A DNA stretch of 64,000 nucleotides, from the NCBI GenBank assembly GCA_950295325.1, contig OX485808.1, forward strand, positions 5,830,501-5,894,500, written 5' to 3'. The notes under the pieces were generated by a model. That model saw nothing but the letters and a program-made list of their open reading frames with translations, was not told the origin of the DNA and made no database searches. The position numbers were made by a program, and so were the translations under genes. Position 1 is the first letter of the stretch; each line of letters opens with the position of its first letter. Positions 50,331 to 63,709 of the stretch are shown here, piece after piece. This stretch comes from Polytrichum commune. Its lineage: Eukaryota; Streptophyta; Polytrichopsida; Polytrichales; Polytrichaceae.

Positions 50331-51072
50331 AAAAACGACGTGCGGCTTAATATAGGGAGGAATACATTCGTTCGATATAAAGTTCATAAAAGAATTTCAA
50401 ATAATGAAGGGTCCATTGAAAGTAGACAATCCCAATACAAGTGTGGAACCAATTTTTTTCTTTTTCCGCAGCTAAATAGAAAAAGAATGTAAATAGAGGT
50501 AAAACATAGCTAGTTATTTCACTTTGTTGTGTCAGGAAAGGCCATAGTCTAGGAGATATGGAGAAGGGTGAATTGGAAAGACTATGGTCTGATAGGAGGA
50601 GTCGCATCTCCTAAGATTGGTGCTATAAGAGGCTAGGAAGAGGAAGAAATGGAGGTTGGGATAACCCATAAGCAAAACCATATACTTTTGAAGCAAGACT
50701 CTAAGAATTGATATATACCTTTGTATATGTGAGAGATTGGAGAGTAATTTGATTGACTCCATGGTGAATGTACTGGAGGATCTTTTATTTGTTAATAAGT
50801 GTGCATGACTTCCCGTGAATGGAATTATTAAGTAAAATTTATAAGATTGGGATTTTCTGTGATTGCAGTTAAATTAAGGTGCAGTTAGTTTTTTGGCTAC
50901 AAATAAAACCCAGGGAAACACTTAGGGAAGACTTAAAGGTGATTGTGATGATATCTAGGTGTCTCAAATAGGATTGACTAGGTAAATTACCGGTTTATTA
51001 CACTTCATTTCTTGTTTGGAGTTCATATTTAGGTTGTGAATACATAATAAAAGTTAATGAATCTCTCAATAA
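50331..51072. other. Intergenic, repeat-derived
   Basis: The segment around 50340-50445 (GAATTTCAAATAATGAAGGG, GTAGACAATCCCA) is an inverted relative of 61045-61110. No gene is seen. Confidence 0.4.
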
Positions 51073-53966
51073 CAATACATGCAATGGTAACAATCACTCA
51101 CCTCACTCTAATTTCCCCATACAATAATCTGGCAGTGAGTTCATTTTTTGTTGGATGACAGTGCGGTGCAAAAGCATAGGCACAACCATAGTCAATTGTC
51201 ATGTATTAAGGTACCACATTGTAGTCTAATTCCAGAGGCGAGGGCCCTCTAGAGAAACCCATGGTCTTTTCCTTCATTAATCCTTTTAATGTAAAATGAA
51301 ATGGCAGTCAGTAATCCTTACAAGGTTTTCCAGTATTCATTCATTAAATAATTCTTTTAATGTGGCAGTCCGGCAATTGTCTTTTTGATTCGTACCTTGC
51401 CACCACAGAGTATAATGCCATTTCACCTGTTGCTTTTACATTCTTCCTCACAGAATTCTTGACTTCAAGTAGATAATTTTATAATGGAATTCAATAATCA
51501 AACACTCAATTATTCTTACAAGAGTTATGTGATTAATCTTAGTTTTATTTGCCAATTGATTCGACACATAAATTACCACCCTGTAAATGTTGAGTCTATT
51601 GAAGTTCGGCTGGGTCACACCCGACCCCAGAAGTCTATGCAGGCCATGGACTGTTTCTCCTGACCTTTCGACTCCACAGCGATCCGTCAAATGTCGCCCA
51701 GTGGCTGCTACAGTAGCCTCTTCCTCTTCCAAGGTTAGTTTCACTGAGGTAGTTTCCGCCAGGCCTATAGACTTCTCCAAATTACTCCATTCTTCCTCCG
51801 CACTCGAGGGATCAGCACTTGCTATTCCTTTGTCAATCACCAGGAAATGAAATCTCACAGGCTATGGATTCAGATTTAATTACTCGGAAATCACCAAGTG
51901 AAAAGGGTCACAGATATGCTCAAGACTGCTTCCTCTATCGGCACAAACCCTCCGAAGATGAGACAACTACATAAGTCCTTCAATAATCATCCTTACCAGG
52001 CTATGGCAGATACGACAACATCCTCTTTCAATTGCCACTCTTATATGTAAGGTAATATTCTCCAGAGACAAATTCCAATGCAAAGAAAGCCAGGTACGAT
52101 AAGGCCTGGATTCTACTTCGAGCAAGGTAAACCCAACACCCTTTATTCTCAGTACCCAGGCGATGGCCAGACTTGTATTTTACCCCAAATTTAACTTTAC
52201 AACTTCTCACTCAGGACTCACGATGACCGACCATTATGGTCACACAACATTCAGAAAATAGACAACGAGATTATCTCTTATAAATTGTACTCAGGAATCC
52301 CTCCTGTGCAACTTTGTAACTTCCTTCCTTGACTAATTACCCAAACAGTCGATAGAATCTCCAAATTCAATTATTTCAGATACACAGTGGAATGACAGAC
52401 AATTTGGAAACTCTCTTGAGTACAAACAACAAGGATGCAGCGCTCTTTAATAATCACTGATCTCACATCAGACGATTGACACTGCAAAGCAAATCCAAAA
52501 GACTATATAAAGGTATGATCACTCAAGAATCCAAACAATGGCACAATGGCCATATAACTTATATTCAGCAACAACAATAGTATTTTAATTCGCCAAAGAG
52601 GATAGTGGTGACTCTCACAAATAAAATCCAGGCTATATACTTTTACTACGAGAATCCAGGGACTACCTTCCCCGGAGTCAAACTATAGCCCTTACAATCC
52701 CGAGTTTCTGAAATCTCGAGACAATAGCCCTTTACTTTGCATTCTAGTTTGATAAAATCAGGCTATTGTCCTACCCCGTTCACACCTATTCCTGAAATGA
52801 CTATTCAAAACCAAAAAAGTTGGACGACATAAGGTCTCTCCCTTGCAAGTCTATAGTCTCTGAGTTGTCAGTCAGTGGTGTGACTGAGTGTTCCAAAAAG
52901 CAGAGCTCATGTAGTTCTCAATTCTGAGAGAATTATTATGGCAATTACCAAGTGTGATGTGTAATTCATGTTGGCGTGATTGAGAATTAGTAAATGATCC
53001 AACAAGGAATTTGGGGAAGAACATATTTTTTAATAAATTGATGATTATCAGTATGAATGGAGCACCGGGTGCAAACAGATGAATTTCTCCGAGAGGGAGA
53101 ATGAGGAATTATTCTTTATTATGAGTCTGCCATAATTGTAAAGCTTGAAATTATTGTCGTAGTCAATGCAAGTGATTTGTAAGGCTATGGCCTGAGAGAA
53201 ATATGATTCCCCAAAAGATAGTGAATTTCTTGTAATCTTGTCGAGAGGTAAATCGCCAGATTATTGCTGGCAAGTCCATGACCTTGTGAGCTCTCTGAGT
53301 GATTCTTAGGCGTAGGTGATTAACCCATGAGTCTTATGATTGGATAAGAGAACACCAAATTACAAGAAGAGATGAAATCATTAAAAGTGAGAGAGAAATC
53401 ACAATTGATTATCCCGTGTTCAAACTTGAGATGATAACCCTTACCAAAATATATTCGAGGGAATGTCATTGATTGTATAAGATGAATTACTTGATCACGT
53501 AACATGTGTGTTATGTTAAACCAAAGAAGTTTGGAGAGTCCAGAGTCTTCTTCATAAAAGAATATTTGTTGTCCATCATCTTAACCTTTGGCAGGAAAGG
53601 ACCCGGTGCTATAATCCAAACCATTGACTACGAAAGGGTGAAGGTTGATCAACAGTTTCAACCCGTGACGTCATGGTAAGTAGCCTGGAACGTATAACCT
53701 TCCAATGAGATTTAATTGTAAAGAATGACAACGCCAACCTTTTAAGTTACACTAAAAGGGAATTAATTAGCAAGAGACTATTGACCACACCAAAGTGCCC
53801 GAGGCTTTGGTAATGAGACCAAAATGGGTTACTCATGCAAGGCTATTGTCTATGGCTGCGCCTATAATTGTGCACCGCACTTGGTCCAAATTAAGATGAA
53901 CTCACTGCCAGAAAATTCACCGAGTTCTTAGAGTGAGGTGAGAGACTGTCATAATTGCATGTACTG
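51073..53966. mobile_element. Long terminal-inverted-repeat element, 2.9 kb
   Basis: The outer about 225 bp on each side (51073-51297 and about 53740-53966) are inverted copies with scattered mismatches and gaps. Paired blocks include CACCTCACTCTA / TAGAGTGAGGTG, GGCAGTGAGTTCAT / ATGAACTCACTGCC and TGCATGTA ends. The interior has no transposase frame. The minus-strand open frame 51448-51858 lies inside and has no domain. It could be a defective Mutator-like or foldback element. Confidence 0.55.
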
Positions 53967-55399
53967 AAGGTTGAGATGAGATCATAGAAGCTAAGATGAG
54001 GTGAGAATAGTTGCATTACAAAGTTGGTGAGTGGAGTTGGGTACTTTAGACACATTAAGGAAAAGTAAAGAATATTGGAATGAGAATGTATAAGGTTGCA
54101 TGCAATGACGCTTGATAATTGAACGCATGTATCTTCCTAAATCAACGTCGCTATGAGTCTAGAGTTGTCAAATGCTCAACATGAACCAAATCATAATTAA
54201 TTCCATACATATCTATTTCATTACGCTATCATTCTTCATTCTATAATGATACTTGAACCTACATTATTTAAGACTCAAAATTGTGATTGATTGCCTTGGG
54301 AATTTAAATACAACAAGTCGTATGAACATAAAAGGAGTTATGACATGATTTTTATTATGATCAAATTGAGTATACGATTATATTGACAAAACTATTTATT
54401 GTATTTTATCCTTCTAAAAATAGACTGTACCTATTACATTCGAACTTTCATAGAATTAAGATATGTACTAGAATAGAATGTAATGAATATAGATTATGTC
54501 TATTTATAAATTAACTATCATAAATTAAGGTATCATATTAAAGATAGAGTGTAATCCATTTACAGCTGAGAATGTAATACAAGTGTTGTGCTTGTGCTAA
54601 AAATAAACCGTATCACATATAGTGGTGATTATAGAATACTAAATGTGAATAAAATGAGAAGGAGGCTATCTTATAAGGAGGATTGATAAAATAAGAGAAA
54701 TTATTAAGTTCAAGAGAATGACTGAAGGATATGACCACATGTGGGGTGGGCTATCCAAAGCATGACTACAATAATTCTCCAATAAGCGTATCTTAGTTTT
54801 ATAAATTGGAAGTATTCAAATTAGTTCTTCTCTTTCTACTACCTTTAATGAGCATAAATACATTTCTCTCATGATACTTAAAATAAAATGTTGTGGTTTT
54901 AGAAAAATCTAGTAACGAATAGATATTTTGGTCATATATGTTGATTCTCATGGTTGTATATACATACCTCCACCTTATTGTCACCAATACTACTTGTCTT
55001 GCTCACAACTAATTGCAAACTACTTCAGGGCTTCATGTTGGATGAATGAGAGGTACACTATTATGAAATAATTTGCTCTCACCTTTGGTTTCCAAGCAAT
55101 ACGTCATGCAAAGAAAGAAAGAAAGAAAGAAATTTTTATTTTTATTTATTTATTTATTTGAATGATGTAGTCAACAAGTCGATGTCTAGCGCAGGCCATC
55201 GCTATTGTTTACATGGGATGGGGGTTGCCCTGTCTAGTTGTGTTGTGTGCCCCAATGACACTAAATACTAGGTAGGTTAACAAATCGTATGGTAACACGT
55301 CACCAAACAGATGGCAATCTAGGTTAGGTAATTTTGTGAGGTTACACACCTCGATCTCATCTCCATGTACTCCGTGTATCCGTGACCTTTCTCTCTCCA
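53967..55399. other. AT-rich intergenic DNA with microsatellites
   Basis: (AAAG)n at about 55110-55132 is followed by (TTTA)n to about 55159. No gene could be supported. Confidence 0.45.
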
Positions 55400-58300
55400 C
55401 CTCTAGCTTCTCCGTCTACTCTTACGTGCAACTAGGATCCTTGCTCTTGGCCTTGGCTATCGGATGCTTGAGCCGGTTGGCATGCACTCCGATGCACGAG
55501 ACAAGGCAAGGAAGAGCACTCATTGTGGACGCAAGGACAAGGTGAGGTGGCCATCATATAATACACAAAGCTCGAGCCTCTCGGCTGACAATGTCCTCGC
55601 CTCATCATCCATCCCCTCATCCTCCCTTTCATTCATCCATGATTACGTGTTCTCCACGACAGAAACTCGTCCATGGAGCTCATCCATTGGTCTATCCTGC
55701 CGCCTGGGCGAATAGTTATTCAAAAGACCTTATGTAACCGGAGATTGTTATTATAATACTAGCTGAAGTATTGGTTAGTATGTGTGGTGGGTATCATCAG
55801 ACACGAGATGTTTGTGCACCCCAAGTCAATTATCTTAGCACCTACTTACGTTAGGTGTCCCCACTTGCATAACCAAAGAGTGAAGGTTAGAAATTTGGTA
55901 CGTAGGTGAATCCATGGTGCCATTTAGTATATGATAGAACCTATCTAACCAGAAGCAATTCTTGTATCACTTAAGGTATACAGGTTGGTGGACCTGGTAT
56001 CACCATACAAAAGAGTGCAGCACTTGTAAACCCTGAGTCAATTATCAGTCAGGACTTATGCTAAGGTTGAGGCATCTGTAACTGATGAAAATTACAGATT
56101 TTTCATTTGATTAGGAGGAGTAATTGCGGGGAATTATTCTTCTTGCGAAGAGAATCATATTCTAAGTTTCTAAGGAGAACGATTTTGTTTTTTTTTTAAA
56201 TCATGAATATGGAAATTACTACAAATTTCGAAATGGTAAAGTGAGGGTAAACACATAGTCGATTTATGGGTTAACCCCTCATAGCTCATCTAAATGTTAA
56301 TGCTTGGCTACACGATAATTTTCAAAAGTATTATGAGGGTAAGGTTGAGGCATCTATAACCAATAAAATAAGGGAGTTTGCATTAAATTACACACTCTCA
56401 AAGTTGGAAACCACATGTCAACCACTGACATTACTACAAATTTTGGCAAACAATTGTAGTGAGTAGCTGATAACATTCATACTCATCCCGCCATCTATTT
56501 TGGTTTCTCAATAACCACAAAGTTGCCACCACATAAACCTTAACTCCGTTTGCATGAACCTTAATAAATCTCATCTAAGCTAGAATTGTAGGTAGTCTAG
56601 TGAGCGGTTAAATGGACATGGTCAACTATGGATGCCTCAACCTTAGGTTTCTCCACTTGCATATGCTATTGAATTGGTCTACAAGTGAATGCATGGTATG
56701 ATTAGTTGTAGAAAAGAACTTAAGTGACCATATAAGACCTTAAGTTTCATACAAACTTGTGGTTTGTATGATTAATCCATCCAAAATGGCACAAATAATT
56801 TAGGTCAAACGTCACATATGATAATAAAGCATTCTATCTTGAAAAGCATTTTGAAGAAGAAATAAAAAAAAGGCAATGAGTGGTCTAGTATCATGTGACA
56901 CAAGATTTTTGTGCACCCAAGTTAATTATCCTTGCCATCCTATGTTAGGTTTCCCCATTTGCACATGCAAGAGTCAACAGTAGAATTTGGTATGCAAGTG
57001 TATCCATGGTATCATTAATGGTATCGCCTTGATATAATACACAGAGCTCGAGCCTCGGCTAACAATGTCCTTGCCCCTTCATTCATGCCCCCCATCCCAC
57101 CTTCATTCATCCATAATTACTTGTTCTCCACTACAGAAACTCGTCCATGGAGCTCATCCATTGGTCTATCCTACCGCCTGGGCGAATAATTATTCAAAAG
57201 ACCTTATGTAACCGGAAATTGTTAATATAATCCTAGCTGAATTATTGGTTTGTGTCATCTTAGCACCTACTTATGTTAGGTTTACGTTAGGTTCCACTTG
57301 CACACACAAAGAGTGAAGTTTAGAAGTTTGGTATGTAGGTGAATCCATGGTATCGTTAATTATATGATAGAACCCAAATAACCATAAGATATTTTTGTAT
57401 TATTTACGGTATTCAGGTTTGGTGGGCCTGGTATCATCATACAAAAGACTACAATACTTGTACAACCTAAGTCAATTATGACTAAGGACTTACGCTAAGG
57501 TTGAGGCATCTGTAACTGACAAAAATTAGAGATTTTGCATCTGATTAGGACGAGTAATTGCAAGGAATTATTTTTCTTGCGAAGAGAAACATATTCAAAG
57601 TCTCTAAGGATAACATATTTGTTTTTCAAATCATGAAAATGAAAATTGCTACAAATTTGAAATTGGTAGAGTCATGTTAGACACATTATAGTCGATTTAT
57701 GAGTTAACCCATAATTGCTCATCTAAATGCTACTGCTTTGCTACAACACTTTTCAAAACTAATATAAGGGTAAGGTTGAGGCACCTATATCCAATAAAAT
57801 AGGGGAGTTTGCATTAAATTACACACGTTCAAAGTTGGGAACCACATGTCAAACACTCACAATACTGCAAATTTTGGCAAACAATTGTAGTTAGCAAACG
57901 TTAACATTCATACTCACCCCGCCATCTATTTTGGTTTCTTAGTGAACATGAAGTCGCCACCACATAAACCTTAACTCTGTGTGCATGAACCTTAATAAGT
58001 CTCATCCATGTTGGAATTGTAGGTAGTCTAGTGAGCGGTCAAATGGACATGGTCAACCTTAGGTTTCTCCACTTGCATATGCTATTAACTTGGTCTACAA
58101 GTGAATGTATGGTATGACGAATTGTAGAAAACAACATAGCCCCTAAATGCATGTGGGGCCATGTAAGACCTTAAGTTTCATACAAACTTGTGGTTGGTAT
58201 GATTAATCCATCCAAAATGGTACAAATGACTTTGGTCAAAAGTCGCATATGGTGATAAAACATCTTGTCTTGAAAACAATTTTGAAGGAAAAAAATGAAT

Positions 58301-58870
58301 GAGTGGTCTAGTATCACAGACACAAGATTTTTGTGCACCCAAGTCCATTATCCTAGCACCTATGTCAGGTTCCCCCACATGCACACACAAGATTCAAGAC
58401 AAAAAATTAGGCCCACTTTACACTAGAAGTCGAGGCCAAGGGCTGAGGGAAATCTCGTGACCCTATTGGTTGAGAGCTCAAGGCCAACCCGAAGAGCTTT
58501 AGACTAGGAGCCAAGGCCAACAAATTAATTTAATATTTTAATTTATAAAATGTTGGCCTTGAGATGGCCCCCGAGGCAGAAAAGGAACCCTCATGGATTG
58601 GGGGCCAACAAATACACAAACTTGTTGTTGGCCTTGGCTATCGGATGCTTGAGCAGATTGGCATGCACTCCAATGGACGAGACAAAGCTCATTGTGGAAG
58701 CAAGGACAAGGTGAGGTGGCCATCATATAATACACAAATCTCGAGCCTCTCGGCTGACAATGTCCTCGCCCCATCATCCATCCCCCCATCCTCCCTTTCA
58801 TTCATCCATGATTACTTGTTCTCCACGACAAAAACTCATCCATGCGGCTCATCCATTCCTCTATCCCACC
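55400..58870. repeat. Tandem segmental duplication, two long copies and one partial
   Basis: The landmark CTCGAGCCT occurs at 55571, 57047 and 58740, each time followed by GGCT(G/A)ACAATGTCCT and the C-rich TCATCC tract. The sequence between landmarks 1 and 2 (1.48 kb) is repeated between 2 and 3 (1.69 kb). Shared blocks include GGTTGAGGCATCTGTAACTG and TAGGTAGTCTAGTGAGCGGT. The extra length in unit 2 includes an insertion at about 58410-58600. No gene is seen in the unit; the open frames at 55464-55715 and 58564-58983 are shared by duplication. Confidence 0.75.
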
Positions 58871-59711
58871 ACGTGGGCACACAAAACACTGGCACCCTGG
58901 CCCGATGTAACAAGCCCGGGGACTTCAGTCTGGCACATTTCACAAGGTATGTGTGGGGCAAGGCATGCTGGGGCCACAGATGAAGAAGTCCCTCGCATAC
59001 AAGCGATTTCTCATCCATCCAAGTTTCCAATTTACAGGTTTGTGACGATTCATTTCAAATGACTTTGACTAGACTAATCCGGGTTCTTCAAGGGTAATTC
59101 TCGTCTCAAATAGATTAAAATGCGATTTCACGATGGATGGATGAACGGATGGATGCACGGTGAGGGGAACGGAAGGGAGCTATGGAGTGTGAATGATTTC
59201 CTCATTCATGCTAGATGGATGAGACACTTGCATTTGTTTGTGGTAATTCCCTCTTGCCAAGAAAAGGCACACTTGTATGAGAAGCTTTTCTCTCGCCTCT
59301 GTCCATAGCCCCCCACAAGGCTTGCCCCGCACATCAACATGCATGAGGGGATTATCGTAGAGGGCTCTCTATTGCAACACAAAATCAATTCCCCCCCCCC
59401 CCCCCCTCATAACTTGTCACGTGTCATGCTCACATTCACCAAGACCCACTTGTATTACATGTGGAAACTAGTACGTTCTCATCCATGTGAATTTGAAATA
59501 GAGAGCCCTTTACAGTAACCTTTCGACACAAAGAGGGCTCGAGGGGCATGATGTTGGAGTGGTCTTTAGGTATACAACGGACAACGTGGTGGTGGTGGTG
59601 GGGATGGGTGGCGTTTCCCAACATTCCCCATGGTCTGTGAAAGGTGGGGGGACCAATAGTAGAATGATGTGTGTCATATGCACATATGGAATGGGTCAAG
59701 ATGGCATGGGC
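58871..59711. other. Intergenic DNA with a long C-tract
   Basis: A run of 16 or more C lies at about 59391-59406, and a (GGT)n-like tract at about 59587-59600. No gene could be supported. Confidence 0.45.
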
Positions 59712-59860
59712 CCATACTACGCTAAATATTGTATGTAGTGTCACTTGCTAGATGGAGTTACAAAATGCCATATCTTTTTGCTCTTAATGTAATATTTAAC
59801 CAAGTAAAGTTATTGATGTTCTATTATGTTCAAACAAACAATTTGACCTTTATTGAACAA
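59712..59860. mobile_element. 190-bp MITE, family (A)TTAGTGT, truncated copy
   Basis: Left-end similarity to 46694-46884: AGTGTCACTTGCTAGATGGA, then AACCAAGTAAAGTTATTGAT, GTTCTATTATGTTCAAACA and AATTTGACCTTTATTG. The right terminus is missing. Confidence 0.55.
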
Positions 59861-59867
59861 TTTTGAG

Positions 59868-60706
59868 GCATAAAGCGAGGAGGAATGAGCGCTTATGCAA
59901 GACTCTAGACATTGGTATTATGGATGGGCCAACTTTGGGCTTTAAAAATTCGCAATAATTTCAATTGAAGAAATAAAGTTACCAAAAAAATTGCAGGCCT
60001 CTGGATTCCTATCTTCTTACACGGGAAAAATCTGCACAGCCTCGTACTTCTCCACATCCAACGCATAAGCTCTTAATTGATAGGTTATGGGCGCCTCTAC
60101 TCTATAGCCAATGAAATAAGTGAGTATGCATTTGTTTAGGAGAAGTATGACTGGTACAATAAGAGAGATTGCATAATAATACATACAAACTTTAACTTTG
60201 TTTGCCAAAAAAATATTGTAGAGGTGACCATTTCCCAATCATCACCCCACCAACAATCTATAGGGTACTACAATTTCGATCATGCTAGGATTGAATTTTT
60301 TATCACGTTGGGACTAAATTTCAATTGGGCCAGGACCAATAGTGCCATGACACATGCCATGGTCTTGAGTGCTAAAGTGAAGAGGAATGAGCAGTTATGG
60401 CATACTCTAGACATTGGTGGTATGTGTGGGCCAATTTTTGGCTTCAAAAATTCAAAATGTTTTCAATTCAAGGAATAAAATTATTGAAAATGTTGCAATC
60501 CTCCTGATTTTTATCTTCCTACATGGGAAAAATCGCACCATATACTTCCCCAAATTTGGCATAGAATCTCTTAAGTTATTGATTATGGGTGCCTCTACTC
60601 CACGGTTAGGTCACTCTATAAGATTTTGTGCACCACGTGTGGCGAAGGGGTATTTGTTTAGGGGCTTCTTACCTCCGAGGCACAAATTAGATTCTTTGTA
60701 TAATTA
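59868..60706 (+). repeat. 480-bp dispersed repeat, two tandem copies
   Basis: Units run from about 59868 to 60215 (5' part missing) and from 60216 to about 60660, matching those at 49.5-50.3 kb. The tail 60607-60706 matches the reverse complement of 14330-14440. Confidence 0.65.
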
Positions 60707-61360
60707 GTTAATTTTCTAAAATGGTCCAATTTTTTTGCAGCCTACCATTATCTTATAATGCCCATATCATTGTAGTTTTTTGTATTCTTTATTATTTTTA
60801 GTCAATTATTTTTAATTCAAAGACATATGCAATGCAAAAGTGGTGGAGAAAATCATGGATAAAAAAGGGAGAGAAGCCACCAAGAGAAGTATGGAAGAGA
60901 GTTAGGCTTACAATTTCATCCATCCCACGTGAGGCATGCGTACAACATTGATCCTACTAAACATACATCCTAGGATCCTTATTTTGAGCCCCTATATTAT
61001 TTTTACAAAAAAAATGCTCCACAATTTATACCAATCTACTTTACTTGTAATGGGATTGTCTACTTTTAATGGACCCTTCATTATTTGAAATTCTTTTATA
61101 ATTTTTATGTCAAACAAATTTTATTAACACGGGTTTTGTTAAAAGTGCAATTCAATATGTGAAAGTGCACATGAACAAATTATTGCAAACACATTAATTT
61201 CAATGAAACTATGACCATATTATATTTATCTTGATTATAAATAATGAAATTATAAATTTTAGTATATTTATTTCAATGTGCTTGGTCATTAATCAAATTA
61301 TAATGAGGTAAGACTCAATTGACAATCCATTTGATAAAGTTATTGCGTGTAGTTGGAGGT

Positions 61361-61810
61361 ATGAAATGTGCCTCACTCCCTTAGACTTAGAGAAAGTTAC
61401 TTATTGATTCAAAGAATGTGACATGTGCCTCACCCTCTCAAACCCGAACAAAACTAATTACTAATATAGAGGGTATGACATGTGCCTCACCCCCTCGAAC
61501 CTGAACAAAAGTAATTACCCTTATAGAGGTTGTAACATGTACCTCACCCTTTCAAACCTGCGCAAAACCAATTACCGTTAAAGATGACGTAGCATGTGCA
61601 TCACCCCCACAAAGATAATTACATATATTGAGGGTGTGGCATGTGCCCCACCCCCTCAAACTTGAGCAAAATTAATTACGGCTACCCAAGTTGTGGCATG
61701 TGCATCATCCCCTCAAACCCTAGCAAAGCTAATTATTATTATAAAGGGTGTGGCATGTGCCTCACCCCTACATAGCCGAACAAAGCTAATCACTATTACA
61801 GAGTATGTTT
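61361..61810 (+). repeat. 57-bp minisatellite, eight units
   Basis: The core CATGTGCCTCACCCCCTCAA recurs at 61365, 61422, 61479, 61536, 61593, 61640, 61697 and 61754. The spacing is 57 bp except for one 47-bp unit. Units differ by several substitutions, so the array is not very young. 57 bp is a multiple of three, and one plus frame is open across the last units (61693-61884), but nothing else suggests coding. Confidence 0.85.
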
Positions 61811-63709
61811 CTAATTACCATTATAAAGGATTTAAGTACAAGTGGAATGGCGCCACCAGTGCACTAAAAAAAGTTCAAGTCTAAATTCCTAAATATGTGC
61901 ATAGTAGAACAATACAAACTTGGTCAACACATATAAGATTTAAAATTGCACATTCAAACTTACCTAAAACGCCTCTTAAGGTTTAGGTCAAGTTCTCTTT
62001 GCCTTTGTCTACCCGCTTCTCTTTTATGCTCTTGTTCTTCTCCGACACATGTCTACTCCGGCGCTTGCTTTCTCTCGCTTTAATGATTTACGACGTCAAC
62101 ATTGTTTTCCTTGGTACCCACTCATTCCTTGATGTGATTGTTGTGTACTATAAAGTTATGGGTGTATCACTAGTACTAATCATCTAACTTGTTGCCATAG
62201 ATTCTCGTTACTTCAGCTCTATCATCTAGTTGCGCGTTCTCACATAAATGCATTTCAACAAACAACTCCAATGTCTTCATTTGTTGCTCATCTAACTTTC
62301 GATTCTACCTTCAACTTCTATAGACACCTGAGTTCCAAATCTCATATCAAGATCTTATTAGCATTGCATTTCACGCTTACTCTCAATCAAACTCAAAGTA
62401 TACTTCAATTGAACACTTTCATTGAAAAAAATACCTAGTTCTTGATAGTCCTTCAGTTTCAGATCTGAATCTGAATTAGTTTCTCTAAAAATAACACAAT
62501 TTATTAATTACTAAAAAACATCGTATACTTATTATATGTAGTTTACAATATCAACTCTGAGTTATATATAACTTATTCTCATTTTGAAAACTTTGAAATA
62601 TGTGATCCTCACCTTCATTTTTTAAACCTTCGATATCAGTATCCCTCATCTCCAATTTTAAAACTCTGAACATCTTTTTCCCATCTACAGTTAAAAGAAA
62701 TGGGAAAAACTATAGATAGGATACCAAGTTTTAAAATATATCCATTTTGAACTTGTGATATTAAACTAAGACACCTGCAATTTGAATACCAAATTATTTT
62801 CATTAATTGTATGAATTTGTTAAGTTTACCACCATGTCTATGAGAATCTCAACTTAATATGTTTCTACTAATGTTTGTCTCAATTTAAAAATTTAAAAAT
62901 TATATTTATGGAGAATGAGGCACATGCCTTGCTCCTTTGTTTGATTTTATTGATTTTGGATTTTAAATATAAGGTGATACAAGTATGTCGTTGTTTTCTT
63001 TGGAATCATCAACTTTAATGTTATTGCTTTTATGGTGTAGTATGTGTTGTGCCACTTAGTTCCAATTTATGTTCATGTGTTTAGCCACAAGGTAAGGTGT
63101 ATGTGTCGCACTTCTCATGCAATTCACAAACAATAAAATTTAAGCTATGCACAAAGGGATGTATTTTTAACTCTTTTGATTTTGTTTTAATTTATTAATT
63201 TTTTTGACTAAAATGGTGAATCACAATATAAACATGACGGTCATATAGTGTACAAGGCTTGTTTTGGAATTATTTGAAACTAATAATATTCAAAAGTATT
63301 TATGCCAAAGTATGAATTTATTGCATATTCATTTCAAAATGTGAGAATCAAATATTTGAAATTAGATCCAAAAAAGTGCACATGCTTATGTGCACTTTTA
63401 ACAAAACCGGTGTGTTAATCCTTCCTATATTGTGGCACACATCGTTTTTGAAATGCACTAAGTGAACTACCCATGCTGTACTCTAGATCTCATCTATGTC
63501 GGTATTACATAACCCTAGTGAGTAGTTAAATGGACTTGGTCAACTTTGGATCCCTCAACCTTACATACAATATTTAGTGTAGTGTTGCTTTTGCATGTTT
63601 CACCCTCCCCCATAAGCAGGTGTCACGAAACTTTACCCCTTGAGACTTTGGTGGGGTTTCCCCAATCAACCAAAAGACCATCCTTGCTTTTCATCCAATC
63701 TTTGTATAG
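61811..63709. other. AT-rich intergenic DNA
   Basis: No gene is supported. 63395-63470 is related to the inverse of 50320-50370 (ACATCGTTTTTGAAATGCACT against its counterpart), part of the same dispersed family. Confidence 0.4.

Noticed and set aside
61361-61810. Regular repeats as a CRISPR array
   Set aside because: The whole 57-bp unit is repeated and degenerate, with no unique spacers. Genome is eukaryotic.
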